Part shown: in pieces, positions 32,426 to 41,871 of the stretch
Layout of the letters: the number at the start of each line of letters is the position of its first letter
Numbering within the stretch: the stretch's first letter is position 1
Notes under the pieces: model-generated
Told to the model about the DNA's origin: nothing
The model's input: only the letters and a program-made list of their open reading frames with translations
Databases searched by the model: none
NCBI GenBank assembly: GCA_025766275.1
Contig: JAFKAC010000045.1
Span: 310,001 to 374,000 of the forward strand
Source: Lactarius indigo
Taxonomy: Eukaryota; Basidiomycota; Agaricomycetes; Russulales; Russulaceae
Reading direction: 5' to 3'
Length of the DNA: 64,000 nt
Program-made: the position numbers and the translations under genes

Positions 32426-32437
32426 TTAGGACAAGTT
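32426..32437 (+). other. Gypsy-A self-priming primer-binding site
   Basis: The sequence right after the LTR is TTAGGACAAGTT. AGGACAAGTT (32428-32437) is the exact reverse complement of AACTTGTCCT at 32151-32160, the predicted RNA 5' end. This is the arrangement of Tf1-type self-primed elements; no tRNA match is needed. Confidence 0.7.
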
Positions 32438-32943
32438 CTTCCTTCACACGCCCCTTCTTATTACCGGCGTTTTCCATTTTCCTTTCTAGGTGGTTGACGA
32501 CCACAAGTCCCTTGTGTCACACACCTCACTCTTTGCCTGTGGACCTTCGTACGCAGAATCTGCGCTATCTTGGTACAACTCTAGTGTCCGTAAAGTCGGC
32601 ATAGATTGTGCTTGCCTATAAGCGTTCTATCTGGTCATCAGTAGAACGTTTGGGTACTGCTTGCAGAACTGGTCACCACGCCAGATAAGCTGCAAGTGGA
32701 AGAGAAGCCTGCCAGGCCTAGCCTGCGACAGCTGTACGCGAAGTAAACAGAAAAGTTTGAGAGCGCTTCGGCGTGAGAGGCAGCCAATAGGTCGAGGAGA
32801 CTGCGGCAGACAGCCTTGTGTTCTTGCACAAACCCATTACCCCATTCCTGAGTGTTCCGTTATCGCCGCAGCCTCGCGCAGTGTGAAACTATCACTGTGT
32901 ATTGGTCTTGCTTGATCGGACTCTCCAATCACCTTCGACTTAG

Positions 32944-33636
32944 CGTTTCGCGGTCGTCGTAACACGTCGTCACATATTACCACCTTCCCCTTTTTTCAAA
33001 CTGCCTCGCATATTTGCGAACGTTTGTCAGCGTCTTCGACGTATCTTCCGGAGGAGACAGGAAACAGTTCTCCCTGTCCCAGCGCCCCCATCACCCCCAC
33101 GTTCCTACTTCACTCCAAACTTAGCCTCTGCTTCGGCATCGCTACACGTTCAGGGAGCAGGTCAATCGTCCTCTGACCAGATCCCTTCACCTCGTTTCGC
33201 ATCTCCCACTCCGACAGCAGCTTCGGAGCATTCTTACCACTCGGCGCACTCCTCCTCCAACGAAACACTCGTTGACGACCCCCTAGCACCCCCAGTAGTT
33301 CACCACCAAGAAGTCTTTGCTGGTGAAGAAGTCCACTACCTCTTCTCTCTAGAAGCAGAACCACAGAACGACGCGGAAGCATACGTCCGCGCTATCTATT
33401 ACGATAGAGAGTTCCGTTTCGCGCTTCTAGAACTCCACGGAACATTCGGCCTTGTTACGGGCACTCCTTTCACCGTCCCTCAGCTGATCGCCTTTGCGGC
33501 AGCACTAGTCCCCGAACTTTCTCCTCCCCCATCCGTCCACTCCCACGATAGCTCCCAAAGGGAAACAGAGAGCAGCGCAAGCTCAAGCTCAGTATCCCAC
33601 AGGAGTAACGTCCAAGTACAGAACGATCCTCTCTAA
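32944..33636 (+). CDS. ATG-less leader open frame of gypsy-A
   Basis: Frame 1 is open for 230 codons from 32944 to the TAA at 33634, without any ATG. The last 170 codons look like real protein: a Ser/Pro/Ala-rich stretch, then VHHQEVFAGEEVHYLFSLEA and AEAYVRAIYYDREFRFALLE, which resemble the start of a Gag-like protein. It overlaps the gag frame, which is open from 33509, and a shift of +1 would join them. A spliced upstream ATG exon or a frameshift would be needed to express it. It could also be an untranslated relic. Confidence 0.45.
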   Translation, partial: RFAVVVTRRHILPPSPFFKLPRIFANVCQRLRRIFRRRQETVLPVPAPPSPPRSYFTPNLASASASLHVQGAGQSSSDQIPSPRFASPTPTAASEHSYHSAHSSSNETLVDDPLAPPVVHHQEVFAGEEVHYLFSLEAEPQNDAEAYVRAIYYDREFRFALLELHGTFGLVTGTPFTVPQLIAFAAALVPELSPPPSVHSHDSSQRETESSASSSSVSHRSNVQVQNDPL

Positions 33637-33772
33637 AGAAGAAAAAGAGTGGATCAAGAACTTCGACAACTGGGACGACTTCGACGAAGACGAACAGCTT
33701 CGCCTCATCGAAGACAGAAGGGAGTCGATAAAAAAGTACGAGGAAAGAAAAAGACAGGACGAATTGGACAAG

Positions 33773-34999
33773 ATGTCCGCCGCCGCCGCCGCTCCACCTA
33801 CCCCTACAGCCCCTGCTCCGCCCCCAACTCTTAACGACTGCTTGCGCCTTATAAGTGATCTAGGCCAAGTAGTCGGCATACTTACGCAAAAGGTCACGGA
33901 CTTGACCGCACAGGTTTCAGCAACCGCGGCCAAGCCCAGCCCTAAACACAAGGAAGTAGTGGCCCGTCCCAAAGCCTGGGATGGGAAAGGCAACTCTACA
34001 GATGCCCGTCACTTCCTTGCAGCCTTCCATAATTGGGCAGGCTCACAGCAGGACGCTATGAACACCTGGGACCCGGCCCAGGGCATGTACTTCCGGGCAG
34101 AAGACCGCTGGATTATGGCGGTTCTTAACCTTATGGAAGGGGAAGCCAAGTCATGGGCTCTCCCTTACCTCGAACAACTTCAGCATAACAATATCCCGTT
34201 CTCTAGCTCGTGGGACGAATTCGTCAAAGAATTTAACAGACGATTCTCGCCCCTCGACACCACGGAGACAGCAAGGGAGCAGCTGAAAAAGACAAAACAG
34301 GGCCGCGGATCGGTTGCAGAGTACCGATCCGTGTTCGAACAGTACTCTGGACAAACTGGATGGTCAAAAGCAGACCTCCGCACCCGCTTTTACGACGGTC
34401 TCTCGGACCGTGTGAAAGATGCCTTAGCCTTGACGGACAAGGCCCACGTCGACTTCGACGACCTCAAGCAGGTCTCACAGTCGCTAGATCAGCGACTGAG
34501 ACAGAGGGACTCGGAGAAGAAGGGCGGTTCGTCCAGCCACTCAATCTTGCCTGCAGGCAAGCCGTCCGATCCAGACGCGATGCAAGTTGACGCATCGCGC
34601 CAGCAGGGATCCGGCACGAGCAAGCCCGCATCCGGCGGAAAGACTCGGCAGGACTATCAAAAACACATGCAAGGCAAGTGTTACGGGTGTGGTTCTAAGG
34701 ACCACTCAAAGAAGGATGGAAACCACGAACGCGACGTGTGCCACCATTGTCAAAAGGTCGGACATAGGGCACCCGTCTGCATGCTCAAATTTATGGGGAA
34801 ACCCGCCAAAGCGAAAGCTGCGGCCAGTAGTGAGGAGACCCCCTCCCAACCTTCTTCCAGTCAGTTGGCGGCTTCAACCGCCCAAACAAGTACTCCCGCA
34901 CCGCCCAAAGCCAATACGTCACAGGCAGACGTGGCAAAGTTATTGGCGGCGCTCACAGCCCAACAAGAGCAAATCAATGCTCTTAAAGCGGCTTTTTAG
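33773..34999 (+). CDS. gag: Gypsy-A Gag
   Basis: The frame is open from 33509; 33773 is its first ATG, giving 408 residues. Upstream codons still read as a charged coiled-coil-like stretch (SKEEKEWIKNFDNWDDFDED), so the true protein probably starts earlier. The capsid-like core contains KAWDGKGNSTDARHFLAAF, MAVLNLMEGEAKSWA, WDEFVKEFNRRFSPLD and SVAEYRSVFEQYSGQTGW. Near the C-terminus, CHHCQKVGHRAPVC is a standard CCHC zinc knuckle. It is preceded by CYGCGSKDHSKKDGNHERDVC, where the final cysteine is displaced. Gag packages the RNA into virus-like particles. The stop at 34997-34999 overlaps the -1 pol frame. Confidence 0.9.
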   Translation: MSAAAAAPPTPTAPAPPPTLNDCLRLISDLGQVVGILTQKVTDLTAQVSATAAKPSPKHKEVVARPKAWDGKGNSTDARHFLAAFHNWAGSQQDAMNTWDPAQGMYFRAEDRWIMAVLNLMEGEAKSWALPYLEQLQHNNIPFSSSWDEFVKEFNRRFSPLDTTETAREQLKKTKQGRGSVAEYRSVFEQYSGQTGWSKADLRTRFYDGLSDRVKDALALTDKAHVDFDDLKQVSQSLDQRLRQRDSEKKGGSSSHSILPAGKPSDPDAMQVDASRQQGSGTSKPASGGKTRQDYQKHMQGKCYGCGSKDHSKKDGNHERDVCHHCQKVGHRAPVCMLKFMGKPAKAKAAASSEETPSQPSSSQLAASTAQTSTPAPPKANTSQADVAKLLAALTAQQEQINALKAAF

Positions 35000-35003
35000 A
35001 TCC
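34987..35003 (+). other. Gypsy-A gag-pol -1 frameshift region
   Basis: The gag frame ends GCT TTT TAG. The pol frame (-1) is open from 34987, just after a TAA. A tRNA reading TTT could slip one base back in the T5 run onto TTT, with TTA then in the A site, which would fuse Gag to the pol frame. It is not a textbook X XXY YYZ heptamer. Reinitiation at the ATG at 35212 is the alternative. Confidence 0.45.
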
Positions 35004-35211
35004 AGGGGTAGTCATAGCTGCGGACTCCCCCTGTAAAACAGATACGGTTGACTCGGCCTCGTGTAGTTGTAAGATATGCCTACGATCTCGCCTCGTTTCG
35101 GACTCGGACCAATCTGTAATTCCTACGTACCATTTTGTTTCTGCCTGTCATGTTGATAGTAGTGATGTCTTGGCTTCCTGTTCTGATTCTACATCTACAT
35201 CTGCCTCGGAG

Positions 35212-38200
35212 ATGAACAATAGTATTAGTGTTCCGATTGCTCCACAATTTGTAGCAGCGCCGCAAGTGATGACTTCTGATGCAGCGCTTTCTTCATGTAT
35301 CATTCCCGAAACAAAAGATAGCAGATCTCATTTTCATATTTCTGTTGAATTACAAGGACGTCATCGTACTGTAAAAGTAGCAGCCATGGTAGACTCCGGA
35401 GCAACTTCGTTGTTCCTGGACAAAAAGTACGCTGACCGCCACAAAATGTTGCAAGTTCCGCTAGAGCACCCCATCACTCTATACAATATCGATGGGACGC
35501 TCAACGAAGCCGGCAGTATTACCCATAAAGTGACACTCGTCCTCAAAGTTGGCCCCAGTGCAGAAAAGTTCGACTTTATGGTCACTTCACTAGGCCCAGA
35601 ACGAGTAATATTGGGACTGCCCTGGCTAAGACATCGGAACCCGCACATAGATTGGCAGGAAGGCACAATGCGTCTCAACTCCAGCGCTGAAATAGCCGCA
35701 CCGGAGGTCGAGATAGAGGTGACGCGCATTATGGCGAACCGAATGGAACGCCGCCGTCTCCTTGCGGAGAAAGTGTTGGACACAGTCTTGGACGAAGTTT
35801 TCTGTTTGGCCGGTTTCACGTACTCTCAGCAGATTGCCGAGAAGGCGATAACCTCCAAACCTAAGAAAACCTTCGAAGAGATGGTCCCCGAACACTATCG
35901 TGACTTCGCAAAAGTATTCTCCGAGGAAGAATCCCAGAGACTCCCTGAGCATCAGCCATGGGACCACGCCATTGACCTTGAACCAGATGCAGTTAAACAC
36001 TGGAAGGTCAAAACGTACCCCATGTCACCTAGCGAGCAAGTAGAATTGGACAAATTCTTAGATGAACATATAGGGAAAGGATATTTAGTGCCATCTAAGT
36101 CACCTATGGCATCCCCTGTATTCTTTATCAAAAAGAAGGACGGCAAGCTCCGTCTGGTCCAAGACTATCGGCGTCTTAACAAAATTACCATTAAGAACCG
36201 ATATCCACTTCCACTCGCTGCCGACATTATCAATAGGCTTAAGGGAGCTCAATACTTCACTAAATTCGACGTTCGATGGGGATATCATAACATCCGCATC
36301 AAAGAAGGCGATGAATGGAAAGGTGCTATTGTCACCAATAGGGGTCTATACGAACCTAAAGTCATGTACTTCGGCATGACTAATAGCCCCGCCACCTTCC
36401 AAGCCTTAATGAACGCCGTCTTTGCCGATCTTATCGCACAAGGAGAGGTCGCCGTATATATGGATGACATTCTCATCTATAGCAATAACCTTAAGCACCA
36501 CCGTAGAATAGTACGCGAGGTGCTAACACGGTTAGAGCAATATGACCTCTATCTCAAACCCGAGAAGTGCGATTTTGAAAAGCAAGAAATGGAGTATCTT
36601 GGGATGATTATCCGTCCCGGAGAAGTGCAGATGGACCCTGGCAAGGTCTCTGCAGTAAAGGAGTGGCCAACCCCGACTACGCTCAAAGAAGTAAGAGCAT
36701 TTATCGGGTTCGCCAATTTCTATAGAAGGTTCATCAAGGATTTCGCGGCTATCGCCCGACCCCTTCATGACCTCACTAAGAAAGACACTCCTTGGATCTG
36801 GCAGTCTGAACAGCAGAAAGCCTTCGATCTGTTAAAGGAACGGTTCGTACAAGAACCCATTCTTAAGGTGTACGATCCAAACCTTCCAACAAGAGTCGAG
36901 GTAGATGCTTCAGGATTTGCTACTGGCGGTATTTTAACTCAGAAATACCCGGACGGTCTCTGGCACCCCATTGCGTATCGCTCACAGTCCATGAGCAAAG
37001 AAGAGCGCAATTATGAGATTTACGACAGAGAAATGCTCGGCTTAATCCGTGCCTTAGAGGATTGGAGACATTTCCTCGAAGGCATCTCTTTTGAAGTGAT
37101 CACCGACCATAAGAATATGGAATGGTGGGCAACCATGAAAGACTTAAATAGGCGTCAAGCTAGATGGGCCTTATTCTTAAGTCGGTTCGCCTTCAAAATC
37201 ACTTATAAGAAAGGAGAATCCATGCAAGCCGACGCATTAAGTCGTTTCTCACGAGACCAAGTCCGAGACTCTGAAGACAACCGCCAGGTCCAGGTGTTAA
37301 AACCTGAGCATTTCCTAGCTGCCGCTAAAGCACACTTCGTCCCTGAAATAGACTCTCTAGGGAGTCGCATCAAGCTCGCATCTATTCGAGAAGCCGAAGT
37401 TATAGAGGGTCTTAAAAGTATATCTAAGACCGCTCCCAAGGCTCTCACAGATGGCGTCTTAATGTGGGAAGAAGAAGATGGTTTCATTTACCACCGGGGT
37501 AAATTATATGTCCCAAATGACCGTGCCCTTCGCAGGGATGTGGTAAAGTCTTGCCACGACTCGGTCACTACAGGACACCCTGGAAAGAACGGAACCATAG
37601 AGCTAGTTAGTCGCTATTATTGGTGGCCGCGCATGTCAGGCTTCATTGCCTCATACGTAGAAGGATGTGATCGTTGCCAAAGATATCGCAAGGATCTACA
37701 CCCCAAAGCAACCATTCAGCCGCAAGAAGTTCCTGAGGGACCATGGCAGATAGTAGGGATCGATCTAATCGGTCCACTGCCTATGTCACGTGGGAAGGAT
37801 ATGATCTTAAACATCGTAGATCATTACACCAAACAGATTCATCTGTTCCCCGTGACTTCTCAGATTACGGCTGATGGGGTGGCATCCATCTACTTTGAGC
37901 AAATCTTCCCCCTGCACGGGATCCCTCGCAAAGTCATAAGCGATAGAGGACCCCAATTTGCAGCGCGAAGCATGCGTGCCCTATATAAGCGACTCGGGAT
38001 AGACGCAGGTCTAACTACAGCCTATCACCCGCAAGCTAATGGACAGGTCGAGCGCAAAAATCAAGAAGTTGAAATATACTTGCGCATGTTCATTAGCAAG
38101 AGACAGGATGATTGGGCAGACCTGCTTCCTACAGCGGAATTCGTAGTCAATAGTAGACTCAACTCAGCTACGGGTCACACCCCTTTTGAGCTACTATACG

Positions 38201-38883
38201 GCTTTACGCCTGACTTCACTATTCCTGCTGGTAGACCTACGGGTATTCCACTGCTCGACAAGCGCCTCCAGCACTTAGTTTCCGCTCGTAAGGACGCAGA
38301 AGCGGCTCTACGCCTAAGTAAAAGGCGAATGCAGACAGACGTTGAACAAAGGACTAAACCATATCACTTTAACGTCGGGGATAAAGTCTGGTTGCAAGCC
38401 AAGCAGATAAAGATACATCAGCAATCGTCCAAATTGGGACCTAAGCAACTAGGCCCATTTGAAGTCACTAAAGTTATAAGTGACGTCGATTATAAGCTTG
38501 CACTTCCCCCTGCATTACGGATCCATGATGTATTTCATGTAGACCGTCTCTCTCCTTACAAAGGAAACGAAGTCAATGGGCTCACGCCTCCACCACCCGA
38601 TCCAATAACGGTCGAAGGAGAAGAAGAGTACGAAGTCGACCATATAAGAGATTCTAAACTCTTTGGTCGTACTCTTAAATACCTCGTCCGATGGAAAGGA
38701 TATGGTGAGGGTGAGGACACTTGGGAACCGGCTAAAAATCTAGCACATGCCCCTGATGCGGTTAAGGAATTCCATTCCTCCAACCCGGGCGCGCCTAGAA
38801 AAATAGCGGCTCTCATTTACGCGTCCTTGCCTTGGCAAGCTCATCATGTGGATACATTGGCCAACGCGGACGTCGACCCTTAA
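35212..38883 (+). CDS. pol: Gypsy-A Pol (protease, RT, RNase H, integrase, chromodomain)
   Basis: The frame is open from 34987; 35212 is its first ATG, giving 1223 residues, but expression by -1 frameshift from gag is likely. Domains run in order. Protease has VDSGATSLFLD. Reverse transcriptase has LVQDYRRLNKITIKNRYPLP, FTKFDVRWGYHNI and the catalytic YMDD in AVYMDDILIYSN. RNase H has VDASGFATGG, the tether EIYDREMLG and DALSRF. Integrase has an H2C2 finger (GHPGKNGTIE to CDRCQRY) and the DDE residues in GIDLIGPLP, ISDRGPQFA and NGQVERKNQE. A GPF-containing C-terminal domain and a chromodomain follow (YEVDHIRDSKLFGRTLKYLV, RWKGYGEGEDTWEP). All catalytic motifs are intact. The chromodomain usually steers insertion to particular chromatin. 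The stop lies directly before the polypurine tract. Confidence 0.95.
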   Translation: MNNSISVPIAPQFVAAPQVMTSDAALSSCIIPETKDSRSHFHISVELQGRHRTVKVAAMVDSGATSLFLDKKYADRHKMLQVPLEHPITLYNIDGTLNEAGSITHKVTLVLKVGPSAEKFDFMVTSLGPERVILGLPWLRHRNPHIDWQEGTMRLNSSAEIAAPEVEIEVTRIMANRMERRRLLAEKVLDTVLDEVFCLAGFTYSQQIAEKAITSKPKKTFEEMVPEHYRDFAKVFSEEESQRLPEHQPWDHAIDLEPDAVKHWKVKTYPMSPSEQVELDKFLDEHIGKGYLVPSKSPMASPVFFIKKKDGKLRLVQDYRRLNKITIKNRYPLPLAADIINRLKGAQYFTKFDVRWGYHNIRIKEGDEWKGAIVTNRGLYEPKVMYFGMTNSPATFQALMNAVFADLIAQGEVAVYMDDILIYSNNLKHHRRIVREVLTRLEQYDLYLKPEKCDFEKQEMEYLGMIIRPGEVQMDPGKVSAVKEWPTPTTLKEVRAFIGFANFYRRFIKDFAAIARPLHDLTKKDTPWIWQSEQQKAFDLLKERFVQEPILKVYDPNLPTRVEVDASGFATGGILTQKYPDGLWHPIAYRSQSMSKEERNYEIYDREMLGLIRALEDWRHFLEGISFEVITDHKNMEWWATMKDLNRRQARWALFLSRFAFKITYKKGESMQADALSRFSRDQVRDSEDNRQVQVLKPEHFLAAAKAHFVPEIDSLGSRIKLASIREAEVIEGLKSISKTAPKALTDGVLMWEEEDGFIYHRGKLYVPNDRALRRDVVKSCHDSVTTGHPGKNGTIELVSRYYWWPRMSGFIASYVEGCDRCQRYRKDLHPKATIQPQEVPEGPWQIVGIDLIGPLPMSRGKDMILNIVDHYTKQIHLFPVTSQITADGVASIYFEQIFPLHGIPRKVISDRGPQFAARSMRALYKRLGIDAGLTTAYHPQANGQVERKNQEVEIYLRMFISKRQDDWADLLPTAEFVVNSRLNSATGHTPFELLYGFTPDFTIPAGRPTGIPLLDKRLQHLVSARKDAEAALRLSKRRMQTDVEQRTKPYHFNVGDKVWLQAKQIKIHQQSSKLGPKQLGPFEVTKVISDVDYKLALPPALRIHDVFHVDRLSPYKGNEVNGLTPPPPDPITVEGEEEYEVDHIRDSKLFGRTLKYLVRWKGYGEGEDTWEPAKNLAHAPDAVKEFHSSNPGAPRKIAALIYASLPWQAHHVDTLANADVDP

Positions 38884-38895
38884 GGAGGGGGGTGA
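38882..38895 (+). other. Gypsy-A polypurine tract
   Basis: AAGGAGGGGGGTGA lies between the pol stop and the 3' LTR start and is the plus-strand primer site. Confidence 0.85.
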
Positions 38896-39670
38896 TGTCA
38901 CGGACGCTCTATTTTTGCCTTATTTTTCTGTATTTTTACGGATTTATTTGGTGAAGATACGAGTCTCCAACGTTGAGTCAAACATCCAAGTCCTTATCAT
39001 TAGATATGATAAGATGGTTAGTCACGTGATGCCAACATGTGCACCTATAAGCACGTGACCCTGGGATAGTAACTTCCTTATTGGATGTTACCTCTTTAGG
39101 GCACTTTCCTCATTAGCATAGTAGTTTCTCATTGGACGATAAGCAGGGAACATTCTAGATAGTTCTAGACTACGTTGTCATAGGGTTGTGACTCATAGAT
39201 AAGGACACGTCATGGTTCTGTCAGCGTTAATGACTGTGCATCAGTCAGCACAACAGATAACGCTATTATTAGATACGACGCGTCAGCGTCTGACTCATTA
39301 CTATTACATATACCTTTAGTAACAAGGTTTAGTAGTAATTCGAACTCAGCCGCAGCAGTGTATATAAACCCTCATGTAGCGTCCTGAGTGGAACCAACTT
39401 GTCCTCTTGGTTCTCCACTCAGGTGCGCATTTCTTTGTACTTCCCTTACTCTTCTCCAATGTTAACTTGTCCTCTTGGTTCTCCACTCAGCGTGCCACTG
39501 CGTGATCACCTGACCTTTGGTCTTGCATAAAGACCTCAAGTGTGTCTATACTCCGCAGTGACTGTACGTTCGGCGCGTGACTTGTCTCCGCGCTAGGCTT
39601 GGGTGTATACCAGTTCAGTTCACTTACCTTCACCTTGGTCTAGTTGTACGCGATAAGTCATACCGCTACA
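38896..39670 (+). repeat. Gypsy-A 3' LTR
   Basis: 775 bp, identical by eye to 31651-32425. Followed by the GTTAC target duplication at 39671. Confidence 0.95.
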
Positions 39671-39793
39671 GTTACATCCCAATTATTTTTTCTTTTTCTT
39701 TACCTGACTCTTACGATGCATGACTCATATCCTGCATTTGGCTCAGGGATGACTTGGTATGACTCACAGCCCCTTCAGGGCTATTTCTGGATA

Positions 39794-39884
39794 GTATGAC
39801 TCATTGTGCAGCACTCTGACTCGTTGTGCAGTAGTATAACTCGTTGCGCAGCACTCTGACTCGTTGTGCAGTAGTATGACTCGA
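39794..39884. repeat. Tandem repeat of about 40 bp in LTR-D
   Basis: Two full units and a part of a third of TAGTATGACTCRTTGTGCAG plus CACTCTGACTCGTTGTGCAG, differing by few bases. They lie in the likely U3 part of LTR-D and could be an enhancer-like repeat. Confidence 0.7.
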
Positions 39885-40184
39885 TCCCCTTATTACTTAC
39901 TATACCGAGACTCTTATTGTTCTCCTTAGTATAAGTACTAGGACATCTGTGGGCTGTAGGCCTCAGACTTGTCTTCTTGTATCTTACAGTACTTGGTGAA
40001 CAAGACTTGTTTGTGAACTCCTCTTCTCTCATCAGAAGCTATCCAAGTTCTCTTCGAACTTGGTACTCTTTGAAACTTGGAAGACAGACTAACTTTGACA
40101 GATCTCTAAGTTATCCCTGACTTAGAGAATACGACTCGTTTAGTGCTTTGTCAACCTAGCAACCTTTGCTCAAGTCAAGCAGAC

Positions 40185-40762
40185 TCAGATGGACAGCAGG
40201 ACACTCTGGGATCAAAGGCAATGAGGAAGTAGATGGTGAAGCCAAGCGAGCAGCAGATGGATTAACATCGGACACAAAGTCACTGCCCCCACTGCTCCAA
40301 AAACCACTAAAAGTCAACAGATCAGCTACGCTACAGCAGAGGAAAACAACCCTCATACACCAATGGAAAGAGGAATGGAAAACATCAGCCCATGCACCAC
40401 GAATAAACACCATGGATCCTTCCCTCCCATCTAATAAATATATTAAGCTGACCAGTGACAATAGGTTATCACAGCTAGACATAAGCCGTGTATTCCAGCT
40501 GAGAACGGGACACGTTCCACTCAATGGACAACTAGAATGCATTAAGCAAGTTGACAATGCAAGATGCCCAGCTTGCGGACACCCAAAGGAAGATGCCTGT
40601 CACTTTCTCCTCAAATGCCCATCATACGGACACAAGAGATGGGCGCTCCTAGAACACTGCAAAAAGAAAGATCCCAAACTAGAAGACATCCTGAATGATG
40701 CAAATCTGCTAGTCCCGTTAGCAAGCTATGTACATGCAACAGGACGCTTCGAACGAACCTAA
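40185..40762 (+). pseudogene. C-terminal part of LINE ORF2 (RNase H and CCHC end)
   Basis: The truncated frame begins inside the RNase H domain with RWTAGHSGIKGNEEVDGEAK, whose His and Asp-side residues fit the last RNase H motif. About 120 residues later it has CPACGHPKEDACHFLLKCP, the C-X2-C-H-C-like zinc finger common at the end of fungal LINE reverse transcriptases. It ends at TAA 40760-40762 and is followed by about 400 bases of 3' untranslated sequence. RT and endonuclease are missing, so the copy is dead. The frame has no stops, so insertion is probably not ancient. Confidence 0.8.
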
Positions 40763-41160
40763 CACAGCGGCCCCAGCGTACACAAATCAAACCCCATGTT
40801 ACAATGGGTACCTACACCGGGCCCATCCAAGACATGAAGAGACCTCTGAACGTTGAACTCAAGTTGCAAGCAGCCACAAATGTCACCACAGAATGAACAA
40901 ATGTCAAGGCACCCAAGACATCAAACAACATTCAGCGGAACTTCATTTCGACCCAGCACACAAAGGTGCCTCAGAAGCACTCAACACTTGGCACAACACT
41001 ATGCCACTTCTTCGTTAGGAGTGGGGAGGTCTAAATGGAAGGGGAGAGAAAGAAGCCAGACGAAGGACGCAAATCAGGTCATGTTAGAATATACAAAGTG
41101 AAGTGCTACATAGGGTTCTGTACCCCAAAGTGCATGGAAATGGATTCAAAAAAAAAAAAA
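40185..41160 (+). mobile_element. 5'-truncated LINE with poly(A) tail
   Basis: The block ends in a run of about 14 A before 41161. It is flanked by 13-base direct repeats, AAGTCAAGCAGAC at 40172-40184 and AAGTCGAGCAGAC at 41161-41173 (12 of 13 identical). This is the signature of target-primed reverse transcription. Only the 3' end of the LINE is present. It interrupts LTR-D. Confidence 0.85.
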
Positions 41161-41219
41161 AAGTCGAGCAGACGTGTCACGCCACTGCTGGGGCGTGCGT
41201 CTGGTCTGTAACAGGTCCT

Positions 41220-41852
41220 TGATGAACAGCACACATGAAGATGATACTCATGATGAACAGCACACATAGAGATCTTACTCACAGAGACAAAGTAGACTGT
41301 GGTGAGATAAGAAGGGTGGCTGGAAAGCAGCAACAGGGGTCAAGCAGTGGAAGCAAGAAGTGTCTGGCACACAGAGCAGTGAGGAACTGATGTTACAATT
41401 GAAGGGATAAGACATACCTGGCACACAGAGCAGTGAGGAACTGATGTGGACCAGGAGCATACAAGCCTACTACTTATACTATACAGGGGAGTGACACTAC
41501 TACAAGGGAAGTAACATAGAGTCACACAATACAAGAGACATTGTTCTACATGTGGGACAAAGGAGTGTGCTAATGGAGAACAAGGAGTGCAAAAACAAAG
41601 AGAGTCCAGACTAAGATGATATCATAGTGACATCACAATAAAGATAACGCTAGAAGGAGAACAAAGGAAGGAGTACAATGAAGAGTCCGGAGTAGTCCAT
41701 ATGATGTCATTGTACAGTGATGTCATAGAAGTCCTAGATTGTACAGATCAAATCAAATCTAATCTAAAGCAGTCCTAATTAATCTACAGCAGTCCATATC
41801 TGTAAGTCCGGTCCGTATGAGCCGCTAAGTGCGCAAGGGTCACTTATCAACA
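41220..41852 (-). repeat. Copia 3' LTR with a 31-base extra end
   Basis: The complete LTR is 41251-41852. Before it, 41220-41250 is another LTR end of 31 bases (TGATGAACAG to GATACTCA) matching the other subfamily. The duplicated start motif is at 41364-41391 and 41418-41445, identical to each other, with a 54-base minus-strand GT-AG segment (41417-41364). Confidence 0.85.
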
Positions 41853-41865
41853 TCTCCCCGTGATC
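41853..41865 (-). other. Copia polypurine tract
   Basis: On the minus strand, CACGGGGAGA directly precedes the TGTTGATAAG start of the 3' LTR. Confidence 0.7.
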
Positions 41866-41871
41866 TACAAT

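Larger units (their letters stand above)
31651..39670 (+). mobile_element. Gypsy-A: intact chromodomain Ty3/gypsy retrotransposon
   Basis: The element is 8020 bp long, with 775-bp LTRs at 31651-32425 and 38896-39670 that look identical by eye and start TGTCACGG and end CGCTACA. The target duplication is GTTAC (31646-31650 and 39671-39675). Between them lie a self-priming primer-binding site, gag, a pol overlapping in the -1 frame, an integrase with a C-terminal chromodomain, and a polypurine tract. Domain order (protease, RT, RNase H, integrase, chromodomain) and self-priming place it near the Tf1/sushi chromoviruses. No stop or frameshift interrupts pol, so it may be active. Confidence 0.95.
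31645..41213 (+). mobile_element. Older LTR split by gypsy-A and a LINE (LTR-D)
   Basis: The LTR starts TGTTAC (31645-31650), is cut there by the gypsy element 31651-39670 and its GTTAC target duplication, continues at 39676-40184, is cut again by the LINE, and ends at 41174-41213 with CTGTAACA. Its ends resemble the gypsy-B/C LTRs (TGTTAC...GTAACA). Only six bases (GGTCCT) follow before a copia LTR begins, so the rest of its element is missing. Confidence 0.65.
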
